Positions 35,456 to 45,045 of a stretch of DNA of 64,000 nt are shown here, one piece after another. The notes under the pieces are model-generated. The model was not told where the DNA came from and ran no database searches. It saw nothing but the letters and a program-made list of their open reading frames with translations. This DNA comes from CAYPTB01 sp964413535 (GTDB lineage Bacteria > Planctomycetota > UBA1135 > GCA-002686595): positions 1-64,000 of the forward strand of contig CAYPTB010000021.1 in assembly GCA_964413535.1 (NCBI GenBank), in the 5' to 3' direction. A program made the translations under genes and the position numbers. The number at the start of each line of letters is the position of its first letter. Within the stretch, counting starts at the first letter, position 1.

Positions 35456-37506
35456 TCTTCTTCGTCGCCGATCCCATCGGCGTAGCCCAGGTTTCCGAGC
35501 AGGATCTCGGTCTCGAGATCGCGCGGCGAGCTCAAGACCTCCTCGCGCGGGATGGGCAGGGACGCGTCCCATGCTGCGAGCGCGCCGAGCAGCCGCGCCA
35601 CCTCCTCCGGCCGATCCCAGAAGAGGTTCTCGGTCTCGCCGGGGTCGCGCGCGAGGTCGTAGAGCTGCGGCTCGCGCTTCGCCTCGGCCCAGCGCCGGTC
35701 CCCCGGATCGAAGTCGATGCACTCGCGCGAGATCACGAGCTTCGTGCGCGCATCCTGGACGGCCAGCGTGGGACCGCTCTCGGCGAACGCGAACTCCTTC
35801 ACGGACTCGACGTCGCCACGCACGAGCGGGAGCAGGCTCACTCCGTCCAGGAGGTGGTACTTCGCGAGCTCGCCGTCGTCGCTGGGCCCGGGCGGCTCGA
35901 GGTCCATCGCATCGCACAGCGTGGGCAGGATGTCCACCGTCTCCACCAGCGCCCCGACGCGCACGCCCTGCGGCAACCCGCGCGGCCACGAGAGAACGAG
36001 CGGCACGCGCAGGTTCGTCTGGTACATCCAGTTGTGCTCCCACACGCCGTGCTCGCCGAGCTCCTCGCCGTGATCGGAGGTCACGATCACGAGCGTGTCG
36101 TCGAGCACTCCGCGCTCGCGCAGGACGTCGAGCACGCGCGCAATGACGTCGTCGGCCTGCGCGACGCCGGCGTAGTAGAGGTTTCGGATCTGTTGCACGT
36201 CGGCGGGCGTCGGCGTGTACTCCTCTTTCTCGATCGCGATGCGGTGCTCGGCGTAGAAGGCCTTCACGGGCCCGTCGTAGGCGGGATCGACGTACTGCGC
36301 GCGGAACTCGGGCCGCGGGTCGTAGGGCGTGTGCGTCGAGTACAGGTGCAGGAAGGCCATGAAGCGCCGGTCGCCGTGCTCGGTGAGCCACTCGATCGCC
36401 GTCGAACCCGCCTTCTCGTAGTCGATGCGTTGCGTGGCCTTGTTCCACAGCACGAAGACCAGGAGCTCCGAGCGGAAGCGGCTCCACGCGCTCGAGCGGC
36501 GCACGAGCTCGTGCCCCTGGAGCGCCTCGCAGTAGAGGTCGAAGCCCTCGAGCAGGCCGCTCCTGCGCGTCACGCTGCCCGTCATGAAGGCGGCCGTGAC
36601 CCAGTCCTCGGCCTCGAGCGTGCGCCCGTCGTTCCTCTGCGCGCGCTTGAGGTGCAGCGGCAGCGTGGTGTTGATATCGCGCACCATGCTCCACTGCGGG
36701 CCGAGCTTCAGCATGCCGTGGCGGCGCGGGTACTTGCCCGTCAGGATCGACCCGAAGCTCGACCAGGTGAAGGGCGCCTGCACGAACGCGTTCTCGAACA
36801 AGACGCCGCGGGCGGCCAAGCCGTCGATCGCAGGCGTCGCGATGCGCGTGTTCCCGTAGGCGCCGAGCACGTCGGCGCGCAGGGCGTCGACGACCACGAG
36901 CAGGACGTTCGGCAGGTCGCGGTTGCGCTCGGAGACGGCGCCCGTCGTGAGCTTGGCCGCGCGCACCTCGAGCGCGAAGAACCCCGCTCCGAGGAGCGCG
37001 GCGCCGATGGACACGAGCGCTGGGGTCGCGCCAACGCTGCGCCCGAGGCGCGCGAAGGGCCTTGCGACGACGAGCGCGATCGCGACCGCGGCGACGAGCA
37101 ACCCCGCGGCCACGCCGAGCCGCTCGGGCGAGGTCGCGGGATAGCCCCAGAAGAGGTGCTCGCGCGACCACCAGTACAGCTCGAAGAACGTCCACACGGC
37201 GAGTCCCGTGACGAGCGGGCGGCGCAGGTATCGGCCGAGGAGCGCTCCGAAGAGGCCCAGCCCGACGGCGAAGAGGGCGTCGTACACGGCCACGGCCTGC
37301 GCGAGGCAGCGCAAGAGCTCGAGGGAAGAGATCGGCTCCTCCTGACGCCTCCACGCCACGACTCCGTCGACGAGACCGAACCCGAGCCCGAGGACCAGAC
37401 CTGCCAGAGCTCCCGACCGTGCGGCAGGCAGACGGCCCGCGCCCGGAGCGTCGGCCCTGGGATCGTGGAGCCGGGCCTGGCTCGCTTGCGGGTACGGGGA
37501 CGGCAC
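35452..37506 (-). CDS. Membrane-bound alkaline phosphatase superfamily enzyme, sulfatase-like with Thr at nucleophile position
   Basis: A 684-residue protein with four to five membrane segments in residues 30-185, then a sulfatase-fold domain (LPNVLLVVVDALRAD, TSDHGEELGEHG, ILPTLCDAMD). At the place where sulfatases have CxPSR the sequence is FTWSSFGSILTG. Aligned from the LTG end, Thr247 occupies the formylglycine position and the Pro and Arg are missing. That favours a Thr-nucleophile phospho-transferase or hydrolase, as in LtaS or phosphoethanolamine transferases, rather than a true sulfatase. Topology and context suggest decoration of the glycan with a phospho-group. It starts the four-gene coupled block. 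Confidence 0.82.
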   Translation of the reverse strand: MPSPYPQASQARLHDPRADAPGAGRLPAARSGALAGLVLGLGFGLVDGVVAWRRQEEPISSLELLRCLAQAVAVYDALFAVGLGLFGALLGRYLRRPLVTGLAVWTFFELYWWSREHLFWGYPATSPERLGVAAGLLVAAVAIALVVARPFARLGRSVGATPALVSIGAALLGAGFFALEVRAAKLTTGAVSERNRDLPNVLLVVVDALRADVLGAYGNTRIATPAIDGLAARGVLFENAFVQAPFTWSSFGSILTGKYPRRHGMLKLGPQWSMVRDINTTLPLHLKRAQRNDGRTLEAEDWVTAAFMTGSVTRRSGLLEGFDLYCEALQGHELVRRSSAWSRFRSELLVFVLWNKATQRIDYEKAGSTAIEWLTEHGDRRFMAFLHLYSTHTPYDPRPEFRAQYVDPAYDGPVKAFYAEHRIAIEKEEYTPTPADVQQIRNLYYAGVAQADDVIARVLDVLRERGVLDDTLVIVTSDHGEELGEHGVWEHNWMYQTNLRVPLVLSWPRGLPQGVRVGALVETVDILPTLCDAMDLEPPGPSDDGELAKYHLLDGVSLLPLVRGDVESVKEFAFAESGPTLAVQDARTKLVISRECIDFDPGDRRWAEAKREPQLYDLARDPGETENLFWDRPEEVARLLGALAAWDASLPIPREEVLSSPRDLETEILLGNLGYADGIGDEEE

Positions 37507-37634
37507 GGCGCGCTTCGAGCGGCGGAGGGTACGGCCCGCGCGCGCCGGGCGCGAGCCCGCTCGCTCCGGTCACTCCACCGACAGACGATCATCGGCCGCG
37601 CGGCGGGCTCGGCGCGAGTCCCCTCCTGCGCGCC

Positions 37635-38543
37635 TCATCGGCGCAGGAAGGCGAAGAACATCCGGAAGATCGGCGCCATGCGTTCGGCGGGCTCGCCGCG
37701 CAGGCGCTTGCGCCACTCGATCTGCGCGTAGTCGGCGAGCGACAGGGCCACGCACAGCTTGACCCACCAGCCCGCCGCGCGCCCGTGGTGCTTGCGGAAG
37801 AAGCGCAGGCGGTTCTCCTGCCAGACCGTGAGGAACGGCTTGAACTTCGACGTGCTGGCCCCTTCGTGGTGGAGGACCTCGACGTCCGGCAGGTAGCGCG
37901 TCGCGAAGCCGGCTCGCGCGAGCCGCAGCGAGAGGTCCACGTCGTTGTAGAAGAGCCACAGGTCCTCGTCGAAACGTCCCACGACGTCGAGCGCGCTCTT
38001 GCGCAGGCACAGGCAGGCGGCGGGCGGCTGCTCCACGTCGCGCTCGCTCGCGTGGTCCCAGTCGCGCATGGTGTAGCGGCGGAGCTCGGCGCTGTCGGGG
38101 AACCAGCGCTCCATCGGCGGCCCGAAGAAGAGCGCCGTCCGCAGGCGCGGGAAACGCTTGCTCGCCCGTTGGATCGAGCCGTCGGGGTTCGAGAGCCGCG
38201 GCGCCGCGGCGCCGTACTCGCGGTGCGCATCCAGGAACTCGACCAGCCGCACGAGCACGCGCCCGCGCACCTCGGTGTCGGAGTTCAGGAGCAACACGTA
38301 CTCGCCCGTGGAGAGCTCCATACCCTGGTTGCAGCCGCGCGCGAAACCCTGGTTCTCCGCGTTGCACAGGAGCACGACCTCGGGGAACTCCGCCGCGACC
38401 ATGTCGGCCGAGCCGTCGTCGCTCGCGTTGTCGACGACGATCACCTCCGTCGGTTCGGGCTGCTCGGCCGCGCGCAGCGACGCGAGGCACGCGCGCAACA
38501 GATCGCGCGTGTTCCACGAGAGCACGACGATCGAGAGCCGCAT
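37635..38543 (-). CDS. Glycosyltransferase family 2, rhamnosyltransferase-like
   Basis: A 302-residue GT-A enzyme beginning MRLSIVVLSWNTRDLL. VDNASDDGSADMV and LLLNSDTEV carry the metal and donor Asp residues, and FYNDVDLSLRLARAGF matches the WbbL-like rhamnosyltransferase branch. GDP-rhamnose from gmd-rmd or another activated rhamnose would be a plausible donor, but WbbL enzymes normally use dTDP-L-rhamnose. The C-terminus (about 240-302) is a basic amphipathic region likely to touch the membrane. Its ATG overlaps the stop of the next gene (TGATG). Confidence 0.9.
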   Translation of the reverse strand: MRLSIVVLSWNTRDLLRACLASLRAAEQPEPTEVIVVDNASDDGSADMVAAEFPEVVLLCNAENQGFARGCNQGMELSTGEYVLLLNSDTEVRGRVLVRLVEFLDAHREYGAAAPRLSNPDGSIQRASKRFPRLRTALFFGPPMERWFPDSAELRRYTMRDWDHASERDVEQPPAACLCLRKSALDVVGRFDEDLWLFYNDVDLSLRLARAGFATRYLPDVEVLHHEGASTSKFKPFLTVWQENRLRFFRKHHGRAAGWWVKLCVALSLADYAQIEWRKRLRGEPAERMAPIFRMFFAFLRR

Positions 38544-39598
38544 CAGCGCGTCATCTCCCGCACCAGACGCTGCATGAGGCGCTCGACGTCGTGGTCGCGG
38601 GCGACGATCGCGCGCAGGCGCTCGCCGAGGCGCTCGCGCTCGGCCGAAGAGAGCTCGAGCAGCGCTTCCACGCGGTCCGCGAGCGCGGGCGCGTCACCCG
38701 CCGGAAAGCGCAGCCGATCCGCCTCCGGCCCGAGCTCCGCGAAGATGCGGGCGAAACTCTCGTTGCACGTCACCACCGGCCGGCGCGCGGCCATGGCCTC
38801 GAGCACGACCTTGTCCACGCTGCCCGTCAGGCTGGCGGAGCACAACAGCGTGGAGCGCGCGTAGACCTGCGCGATGCGCGGGTAGGGCACTTCCCCGAGC
38901 AGCCGCACGCGCTCGCTCAATCCGCCCACGTCGATCTGCTCGCGCACGGCCCGCACGATGGCGTCGTCTCCCTGCGCCAGCGCGTCCCCGGCCACGTCGA
39001 GGTGCACGTCGTGCCCGCGCGCGACGAGGATCGACACGGCCGCGAGCACGGTCAGCGGGTCCTTCGCAGCCGTCACCCGACCGACGCTGAGTAGCCGCGC
39101 CGGACGCTCGGGCTCACACACCGAATCGAAGTGCACGAGATCGATCCCATGGCCCGTGACGACCTTGTGCGGCGAGTCGATGCGCAGCGACTCGGGGCTG
39201 GCCGTGAAGACCTTGTCCACGCACGCCGCGGCGCGCAAGAGGCGCGCGTCGACGGCCTTGTGCGTGTACCACAGGTACAGCCCGGCTCCCGCGCGCCGCG
39301 CCGCGCGCTCGGCCACGAGCGCGTAGCGCGGCACCATGTGCGCGAGCACGGCGTCGAAGCCTTCGCCCGCGAGGGCCGCGTGCAGGATCGATCGGTAGCG
39401 CAGGTAACGCCGCACGACGCCGCGGCGTCCCACCTCGCGCAGCGTGACGTTGTCGGGCAGTCCCGTCCGGTCGCCGACCTCGAGGGCCACGACGCGCACC
39501 TCCTCGCAGTGCCGCGCCAGACCCTGGACCCAGCGCACGACGAACCCGAGGACGGCGTCCTGCGCGTCGAGCACCTGCGTCAGGAAGAGGAGCTTCAC
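38543..39598 (-). CDS. Glycosyltransferase family 4
   Basis: A 351-residue GT-B enzyme beginning VKLLFLTQVLDAQDAVLGFV. Donor-site features are LSVGRVTAAKDPLTVLAA and GSVDKVVLEAMAARRPVVTC. The GTG at 39598 overlaps the stop of the upstream glycosyltransferase (GTGA), and its own stop overlaps the GT2 start. Substrates are not assigned. Confidence 0.88.
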   Translation of the reverse strand: MKLLFLTQVLDAQDAVLGFVVRWVQGLARHCEEVRVVALEVGDRTGLPDNVTLREVGRRGVVRRYLRYRSILHAALAGEGFDAVLAHMVPRYALVAERAARRAGAGLYLWYTHKAVDARLLRAAACVDKVFTASPESLRIDSPHKVVTGHGIDLVHFDSVCEPERPARLLSVGRVTAAKDPLTVLAAVSILVARGHDVHLDVAGDALAQGDDAIVRAVREQIDVGGLSERVRLLGEVPYPRIAQVYARSTLLCSASLTGSVDKVVLEAMAARRPVVTCNESFARIFAELGPEADRLRFPAGDAPALADRVEALLELSSAERERLGERLRAIVARDHDVERLMQRLVREMTR

Positions 39599-40734
39599 CG
39601 GCGCCAGAGCTCTTCCCCGACGAGGCGCCCGAGGCCGCGCGCGTACTCGCCGATCACGCGCCCGTACTCGAAGCGCTCGGCGATCGTGCGCGCGTTGCGC
39701 CCCAGCACGCGCCGCCCTTCCTCGTCCGCGAGCACGCTCGAGAGGGCCTGCGTGAGGCTCGCGACGTCGAAGCCCGCGCGGTAGCCGGCGTGGCCGTCCA
39801 CGAGCACCTCCCCCATCACGCCCACCGGCGTGCTGACGACCGGCGTCCCGCAGGCCATGGCCTCGACCGTGACGCGCGGGCCGCCCTCGCAGGTCGACGC
39901 GCACACGCACACGCGGCTTCGCCGGTAGACCTCCGCCAGGTCGCGCGGCGAGTCGACCCAGTCGACGAAGCGCACGAGCTCGGCGAGCCCGCGCCGGCGC
40001 ACGCGCGCCTCCGTCGCGGCGCGCAGCGGTCCCCGGCCGAGGAAGAGGGCGCGCGCGGGCATCCCGTTCGCCTTCAGGGCCGCCAGCGCGTCGACGATGC
40101 GGTCGAGTCCCTTGTTGGCGACCATGCGGCCGACGAAGACGACGTCCTGCTCCGGCTCGCGCGGCACCTCGGGCGGAACGAAGGTCGCGAGGTCGATGTA
40201 CAAGGAGGGCAGCACGAGGATCTTGTCGTCGGGTACGCCCCAGCGCGCGAGCAGCCCGCGCATCTCGACCGCGTTCACGACCCGGAACGCGCGCACGCGC
40301 TCCACGGCCCAGCGCACGAAGAGCCCCGCCACGGCGCGGTCGAAGACCTCGCGCAGGTTCGCCGCCACCGGGTAGCCCGGAACGTGGTGGATCTCCGACA
40401 GGTACGGCGTCCCCGTGCGCCGCGACAGCGCGGCGGCGGCGATGCCGTTGTAGAACCAGCCGTAGTCGTGGCTCACGACCAGCGCGTGGCGGTGCTCGGC
40501 GAGGAGCTCGCCGCCGCGCCGCGTGAGGAAGCGCACCATGCCCGCGCGCCCGCAGTCCGCCGGGTGGACGTGCACGCGGTCGTGGATCACCTCCACGCTC
40601 GGCGGGCGGTCCGGACGCGGACAGAGCACGTCGATGCGCTCGAAGTAGCGCGAGAACTCCGCCTGCATCGACCAGAACGGACCGCGTTCGCCGATGGCGA
40701 CCTGGCGGTCGCCGGAGAGCATCAGGAGGCGCAT
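39595..40734 (-). CDS. Glycosyltransferase family 4
   Basis: A 379-residue GT-B enzyme. The N-terminal lobe begins MRLLMLSGDRQVAIGERGPF. The C-terminal lobe has FVGRMVANKGLDRIVDAL and the E-x7-E stretch EGGPRVTVEAMACGTPVVS. It overlaps the upstream glycosyltransferase by 13 nt and the downstream one by the GTGA junction. It is part of the second coupled block of glycan genes. Confidence 0.92.
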   Translation of the reverse strand: MRLLMLSGDRQVAIGERGPFWSMQAEFSRYFERIDVLCPRPDRPPSVEVIHDRVHVHPADCGRAGMVRFLTRRGGELLAEHRHALVVSHDYGWFYNGIAAAALSRRTGTPYLSEIHHVPGYPVAANLREVFDRAVAGLFVRWAVERVRAFRVVNAVEMRGLLARWGVPDDKILVLPSLYIDLATFVPPEVPREPEQDVVFVGRMVANKGLDRIVDALAALKANGMPARALFLGRGPLRAATEARVRRRGLAELVRFVDWVDSPRDLAEVYRRSRVCVCASTCEGGPRVTVEAMACGTPVVSTPVGVMGEVLVDGHAGYRAGFDVASLTQALSSVLADEEGRRVLGRNARTIAERFEYGRVIGEYARGLGRLVGEELWRR

Positions 40735-41894
40735 GCGCGTTCCTCCCCCACCTGGCGGTAGAGCGCCTCCAGCCGATCGGCGAGGGCTTCCGCCGAGTGG
40801 CGCACGGCGACGCGGACGCGCGCGCGCTGGCCCAGCGCCAGGCGAACGGCCGAGTCGGCGAGGAGGCGATCGAGGCCGAACGCGAGCTCGTCCTGGTTCG
40901 CGCCCAGGAAGCCGGTGCGCTCGTGCGCGACGACCTCCCGCACACCGCCGACGTCGAGCGCCACGGCCGGCAGGCCGGAGGCCGCCGCCTCGATCAACGC
41001 CACGGGCATGCCCTCCGAGCGCGACGTGAGCAGCACGACGTCGAGATCGGCGAAGACGGGCGCCGTGTCCGCGCGCGCGCCGACGAGGTGGACGCGCTCG
41101 CGCAGGTCTTCCGAGAGCGCGCGCACGCGTCGCTCGAGAGCGCCGCGCTCGGGACCGTCGCCGGCGAAGACGAGCTGGGCACGCGGGTGGCGCAGGGCGA
41201 GCGCGCGGAAGACCTCGAGCGCGAGCTCCGGGCGCTTCACCGGCGCCAGGCGCGCGACGAAGCCGACGAGCAGGTCGTCCTCGCGCGCGCCCACGAGCCG
41301 GCGCAGCTCGCCCGAGGTGCGCCGCGGCCGCTCGAGCGCGAGGAACGGATCGAGGTCCGCGCCGGGTGGGACGACGACGAGCTTGTCCTCGGGAGCGACC
41401 CGAAGGCGCACCAGATCGTCGGCGGTCGCGTGGCTCACCGCCACGAGCCGGTCGGTCTCGAGCGCGAGGCGCCGCTCGTGGGCGATGAGCGCGCGCGAGA
41501 CCGGCGCGGGGAAGTAGCCCTCGAGCACGTGTCCGTGGAAGGTGTGCACGCGTCCGATCCGCTCCATGCCGCGCACGGCTCGCCGGCCGAGCGTGCCGGC
41601 CTTCGAAGCGTGCGTGTGGAGGATCTCGGGCGCGAAGTCGGCGATGCGGCGGCGCAGCGTGCGGGTCGCGAGCAGGTCGCGCAGCGGAGCCGGACCGCGC
41701 ACCATGGTGGGCACGCGCACGACGTCGATGTCGCGCTCGCGCGCGAGGTCGAACAGATCGCCTTCCCCCGGACCGGGCCGGCCCACGAACACGCGCACGC
41801 GGTGGCCGCGCGCGCGCAGGATCGGATCGCTCGCGAGCACCTGGCGAGCAGGACCGCCGAGGTTCAAGCGCGAGAGGACGCGGGCGATGCGCAT
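40722..41894 (-). CDS. Glycosyltransferase family 4
   Basis: A 390-residue GT-B enzyme with the N-terminal pattern MRIARVLSRLNLGGPARQVL (the GGP loop of GT4 acceptor sites), HTHASKAGTLGR, and the donor motif EGMPVALIEAAASGLPAV. The start at 41894 is chosen over a TTG/ATG eight codons upstream because MRIARV is the usual family beginning. Its nearest resemblance in the window is to the glycosyltransferases at 43924 and 45042 (shared HTHxSKAGxLGR and GG loops), which suggests duplication. Confidence 0.92.
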   Translation of the reverse strand: MRIARVLSRLNLGGPARQVLASDPILRARGHRVRVFVGRPGPGEGDLFDLARERDIDVVRVPTMVRGPAPLRDLLATRTLRRRIADFAPEILHTHASKAGTLGRRAVRGMERIGRVHTFHGHVLEGYFPAPVSRALIAHERRLALETDRLVAVSHATADDLVRLRVAPEDKLVVVPPGADLDPFLALERPRRTSGELRRLVGAREDDLLVGFVARLAPVKRPELALEVFRALALRHPRAQLVFAGDGPERGALERRVRALSEDLRERVHLVGARADTAPVFADLDVVLLTSRSEGMPVALIEAAASGLPAVALDVGGVREVVAHERTGFLGANQDELAFGLDRLLADSAVRLALGQRARVRVAVRHSAEALADRLEALYRQVGEERACAS

Positions 41895-41919
41895 CGCGCG
41901 CAGTATCGCGGGGGGCACC

Positions 41920-42381
41920 CTACTCGAACAGGCTCAGGTGGTAGAGGAAGAGCGCCGTGTAGGCGCCCGTCGCCGTCCACAGCCCGACGCGCGCCAGGAA
42001 GAAGTTCTTGTGCACGCACAGGACGATCAGCGCCAGGCCGATCAGCAGCGACTTGTAGAGCACGAAGCGCACGCGTCCCGTCTCGAGCAGCCAGGCGGCG
42101 ATGGGATTCAGCTCGATCCCGCCCGATTGGAGGTGGACCAGCGTGAAGTAGCTGTCGGCCACGTTCATCAGGGCCACCCACAGGACCATCAGCCACAGGC
42201 GCAGGCTGTAGCGGTCGACGAAGCTCCCCTCCTGCTCGTCGGTGCGGCGCACGCCGCCGCGCCGTCCCCCCGCGAACGAGTAGCGCGACAGCCGGGGCGT
42301 CGGTCGCCCGCGTCGGTCCGGACCCCTGTAGCGCACGGGGACCCGCGCGTCCTCGTCGGCCTCGGGGCTGGGTTCCGTCAT
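41920..42381 (-). CDS. DUF5658-type small membrane protein
   Basis: A 153-residue protein with an acidic then basic soluble N-terminus (1-60) containing RYRGPDRRGR, then three membrane segments. The motif NVADSYFTLVHLQSGGIELNPIAAWLL is what I associate with DUF5658. The function is unknown. It lies 25 bp upstream of a glycosyltransferase on the same strand, so its presence in the glycan locus may be meaningful. The ATG at 42381 directly follows a short spacer. Confidence 0.7.
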   Translation of the reverse strand: MTEPSPEADEDARVPVRYRGPDRRGRPTPRLSRYSFAGGRRGGVRRTDEQEGSFVDRYSLRLWLMVLWVALMNVADSYFTLVHLQSGGIELNPIAAWLLETGRVRFVLYKSLLIGLALIVLCVHKNFFLARVGLWTATGAYTALFLYHLSLFE

Positions 42382-42458
42382 CCTGGGCTTCCCTGGAACG
42401 CAGGAGTCGCTCGACCCCAGCGGGTCGTCGTCGGCTGCGCCCTCCGTCGCGCTTGAGA

Positions 42459-43709
42459 TCAGCGCGGAGAGTCGCCGGTCCCCGCGGCTCCTCCGGCCTC
42501 TTCCCGGTCCAGGGGCGGAAAGCCGCCGCGGTGCCTCGGGTGGTCGGGCGTGTAGTCGCCGGGCCGCGGGTGCGGGACGCCCGTGCCGTGTCCGCTGAGG
42601 CCCTGAACGCCCTCCGGGGGATCCCAGAAATCGCAGCGATAGGGCATGTCGTACACGCCTTCGGTCTGCCACGGGCGCCGCATCGAGCGCGGGGGCAGGG
42701 GTTCCACGACGACGTCCTCGACCCAGTACTCGTCGATGTTGTCGAAGCCCTCGAGCCAGCGGAAGCGCTTGTGCGGCAGGATGCACTCCTCGCCGGCCCG
42801 GATGCTCCCCTCGAAGTCGGTGAACCACCAGCGCATGTGCGGCGGCTTCTTCACCATCTCGTCGGGGAAGGCGAAACCGAGCTGGACCACGCGCGGCTCC
42901 TCGGGCCGGATGAACACGAGGAACTCGTCGACGAAGCCGTACTCGTCCACCATCATCGGGTAGTGGTTCAGGACCAGCGGATCGGCGAGCTGCATGGCGT
43001 AGACCTCGACCGTTCCCTCGGGCGGATGCTCCTCCCGCACGAACGCCAACCGCGCGTCCAGCATCCTCAGGGAGAAGGGCATGAGACCCGTGAGCTCCTC
43101 CAAGCGCACCGACGCCCAGGCCGTGCGGCGCGCGTTCAACGAACGCAGGTATCCCGAGCGCATCTCGCGCCACGAGATGTCGCCGTAGAGCACCTCGCGC
43201 ACCATGTCCGGTCCGGTCAGCGTTGGGCGCGCGTACTCCGTGTAGACGTAGCCGTTGCCGTCGACGTCGAAGTGGCACAGCCGCGGCTCGTAGTGGTGCA
43301 CGCGCCACGGATCGGGCTCCTTATGCGTGTCCACCTTGACCGTCACGAGGCAGTCGTAGCGCAGGCCGCCGAGCTTCTGGAAAGCCTGCCAACCGCCGGC
43401 CGCCGCGAGGAGCCGCTCGATCATCTGCGACCCGCGGGCGACCGCTTCCGGATCGTCCCACGAGGGCGAGAGCGGGGGCCGGGGGAGGTTCGGGTAGTGG
43501 GCCCCGCGGATCTTCTCCTCGAAGAAGGGCGAGAGCTTGCGCGTGCGCGGGGGGTCGGCCTGCTCTTCCTGCCCCGCGCCTTCCGGGGGGGGCGAATCCC
43601 CCTCCTGCGCCCCCTCCCCTTGACCCCGGGCGGGCCCGACCAGCGCGGCGGCGACCAGGAGCAGGACGAGGCTTGGCGTCGTGCGCGCGGAAGGTCTGGA
43701 ACGGCTCAT
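42459..43709 (-). CDS. Exported protein of unknown function
   Basis: A 416-residue protein with a clear signal peptide (SLVLLLVAAALVGPARGQ, about residues 13-30). A Gly/Glu/Pro-rich low-complexity segment (30-55) follows, then a globular domain. There are many aromatic residues (for example DPWRVHHYEPRLCHFDVDGN and GFDNIDEYWVED), and a Pro/Arg/His-rich tail. I do not recognise the family. It is embedded in the glycan locus between DUF5658 and two glycosyltransferases, so an outer-envelope role linked to the glycan is possible but unsupported by motifs. Confidence 0.75.
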   Translation of the reverse strand: MSRSRPSARTTPSLVLLLVAAALVGPARGQGEGAQEGDSPPPEGAGQEEQADPPRTRKLSPFFEEKIRGAHYPNLPRPPLSPSWDDPEAVARGSQMIERLLAAAGGWQAFQKLGGLRYDCLVTVKVDTHKEPDPWRVHHYEPRLCHFDVDGNGYVYTEYARPTLTGPDMVREVLYGDISWREMRSGYLRSLNARRTAWASVRLEELTGLMPFSLRMLDARLAFVREEHPPEGTVEVYAMQLADPLVLNHYPMMVDEYGFVDEFLVFIRPEEPRVVQLGFAFPDEMVKKPPHMRWWFTDFEGSIRAGEECILPHKRFRWLEGFDNIDEYWVEDVVVEPLPPRSMRRPWQTEGVYDMPYRCDFWDPPEGVQGLSGHGTGVPHPRPGDYTPDHPRHRGGFPPLDREEAGGAAGTGDSPR

Positions 43710-43923
43710 AGTGGAAAGAGGCTACCCGAGAGGCGGCTTGGGGTCAGCTGGCCTGGACGATTCGTGAGCAAGGCCTTGCGACCGGAACGGGGGCGTGCGA
43801 GTGAGTCACGACGTCGGCGGACGGTTCGAGGTTCCGGGGAACGCCGACCTACGCAGCGGGTACGGCCGGCGTTGACGGTTTTCGAGCGCCGCGTCCCACG
43901 CGGGTCGTGACCGCGGCGGAGGC

Positions 43924-45045
43924 TCAGCGCCGATCGGACGAACGCGCGATCTCCGCGTAGATCGCGAGCGTCTCGTCGACCATGCGGTCGAGTCCGAAAC
44001 GCTCCCTCACGCGCGTCCGACCCGCCCGACCGAGCCGCCGGCGAAGCTCCCCGTCCGACGCGAGTTCGCACAGGCCGCGCGCCAGGGCCGCCGGATCGGC
44101 CGGCTCGACCAGGCGCCCGGTCGTTCCGTCCAGCACGACTTCCGGCACCGCGGAAACGCGCGTCGAAAGCACCGGCAGCCCCGCGGCCATCGCCTCCAGG
44201 AAGACGAGTCCCAGCCCTTCCCACAGCGAGCTCATCACGAACGCGTCGCACAGCCCGAGGATCTGCGGTACGTCGCGGCGGATGCCGGCGAAGCGCACGA
44301 CGTCCCCGAGCGCGAGCTCGCGCGCCAGAGCCTCCGCCTCGAGCCGGCCGTCGCCGAACGGATCGTCGCCCACGAGCAGGAGCCGCAGACCGGGCGCCGC
44401 TGCGCGCGCGGCATGGACGGCGCGCAGGAGGACGTCGTGGGCCTTCTGGGGCGCGAAGCGCGCCACGCAGACGAAGACGACGTCGTCCTCGGCGAACCCG
44501 AACTCGGCGCGGCCGCGCGCGCGCTCGGCCGGCTCCAGCTCGGCGGCGCGCTCGAAGGGAGCGGGATCGATCCCGTAGTAGACGCGCCGGATCGCTTGCG
44601 GGCGGACGCGACCGTAACGCTCGACGAAGCGCCCCACGTGGTCGGAGAGCACGATCGTCCGTTGCGGCAGGTTGCCGAGGATCCCGTGGACGCGCGACAC
44701 CCACGGACGCAGGAGCACCTGCTCGTCGTTGTGCTTGCCGGAGACGAGGCAGCTCCTCCGCCCGGCGAGCGTCGCGAGCACGGCCGTGAGCGCGTCGGCC
44801 TTCAGGAGGTGCGAGTGGACGAGCTCCGCCCAGCGCAGGTGCGGCAGGAGCGACGCCCCCAGGCCGCGCACGCGGTGCACCGCGCTCGCGCCGGCTCGCG
44901 CGAAGTCGGGAGCGAGCGTCCCGCCGCCCTTGAGGAACGCGACGCGTGCCTCGTGCCCGCGCTCGGTCTGACCGCGCACTTGGCTCGCGAGGTGCATCTC
45001 GGCGCCGCCGACGTCGAGGGTCGTGACGACGTGCAGGATCCTCAC
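43924..45045 (-). CDS. Glycosyltransferase family 4
   Basis: A 373-residue GT-B enzyme beginning MRILHVVTTLDVGGAEMHL, the common GT4 acceptor loop with GGAE. The donor site is EGLGLVFLEAMAAGLPVLST. The start overlaps the stop of the upstream glycosyltransferase (ATGA). A 214-bp spacer without visible genes or strong signals separates it from the exported protein gene downstream. Confidence 0.93.
   Translation of the reverse strand: MRILHVVTTLDVGGAEMHLASQVRGQTERGHEARVAFLKGGGTLAPDFARAGASAVHRVRGLGASLLPHLRWAELVHSHLLKADALTAVLATLAGRRSCLVSGKHNDEQVLLRPWVSRVHGILGNLPQRTIVLSDHVGRFVERYGRVRPQAIRRVYYGIDPAPFERAAELEPAERARGRAEFGFAEDDVVFVCVARFAPQKAHDVLLRAVHAARAAAPGLRLLLVGDDPFGDGRLEAEALARELALGDVVRFAGIRRDVPQILGLCDAFVMSSLWEGLGLVFLEAMAAGLPVLSTRVSAVPEVVLDGTTGRLVEPADPAALARGLCELASDGELRRRLGRAGRTRVRERFGLDRMVDETLAIYAEIARSSDRR

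Noticed and set aside
35452..37506. Calling this gene an arylsulfatase.
   Set aside because: The CxPSR or SxPSR maturation motif is missing, so the sulfatase label is not supported by the sequence.
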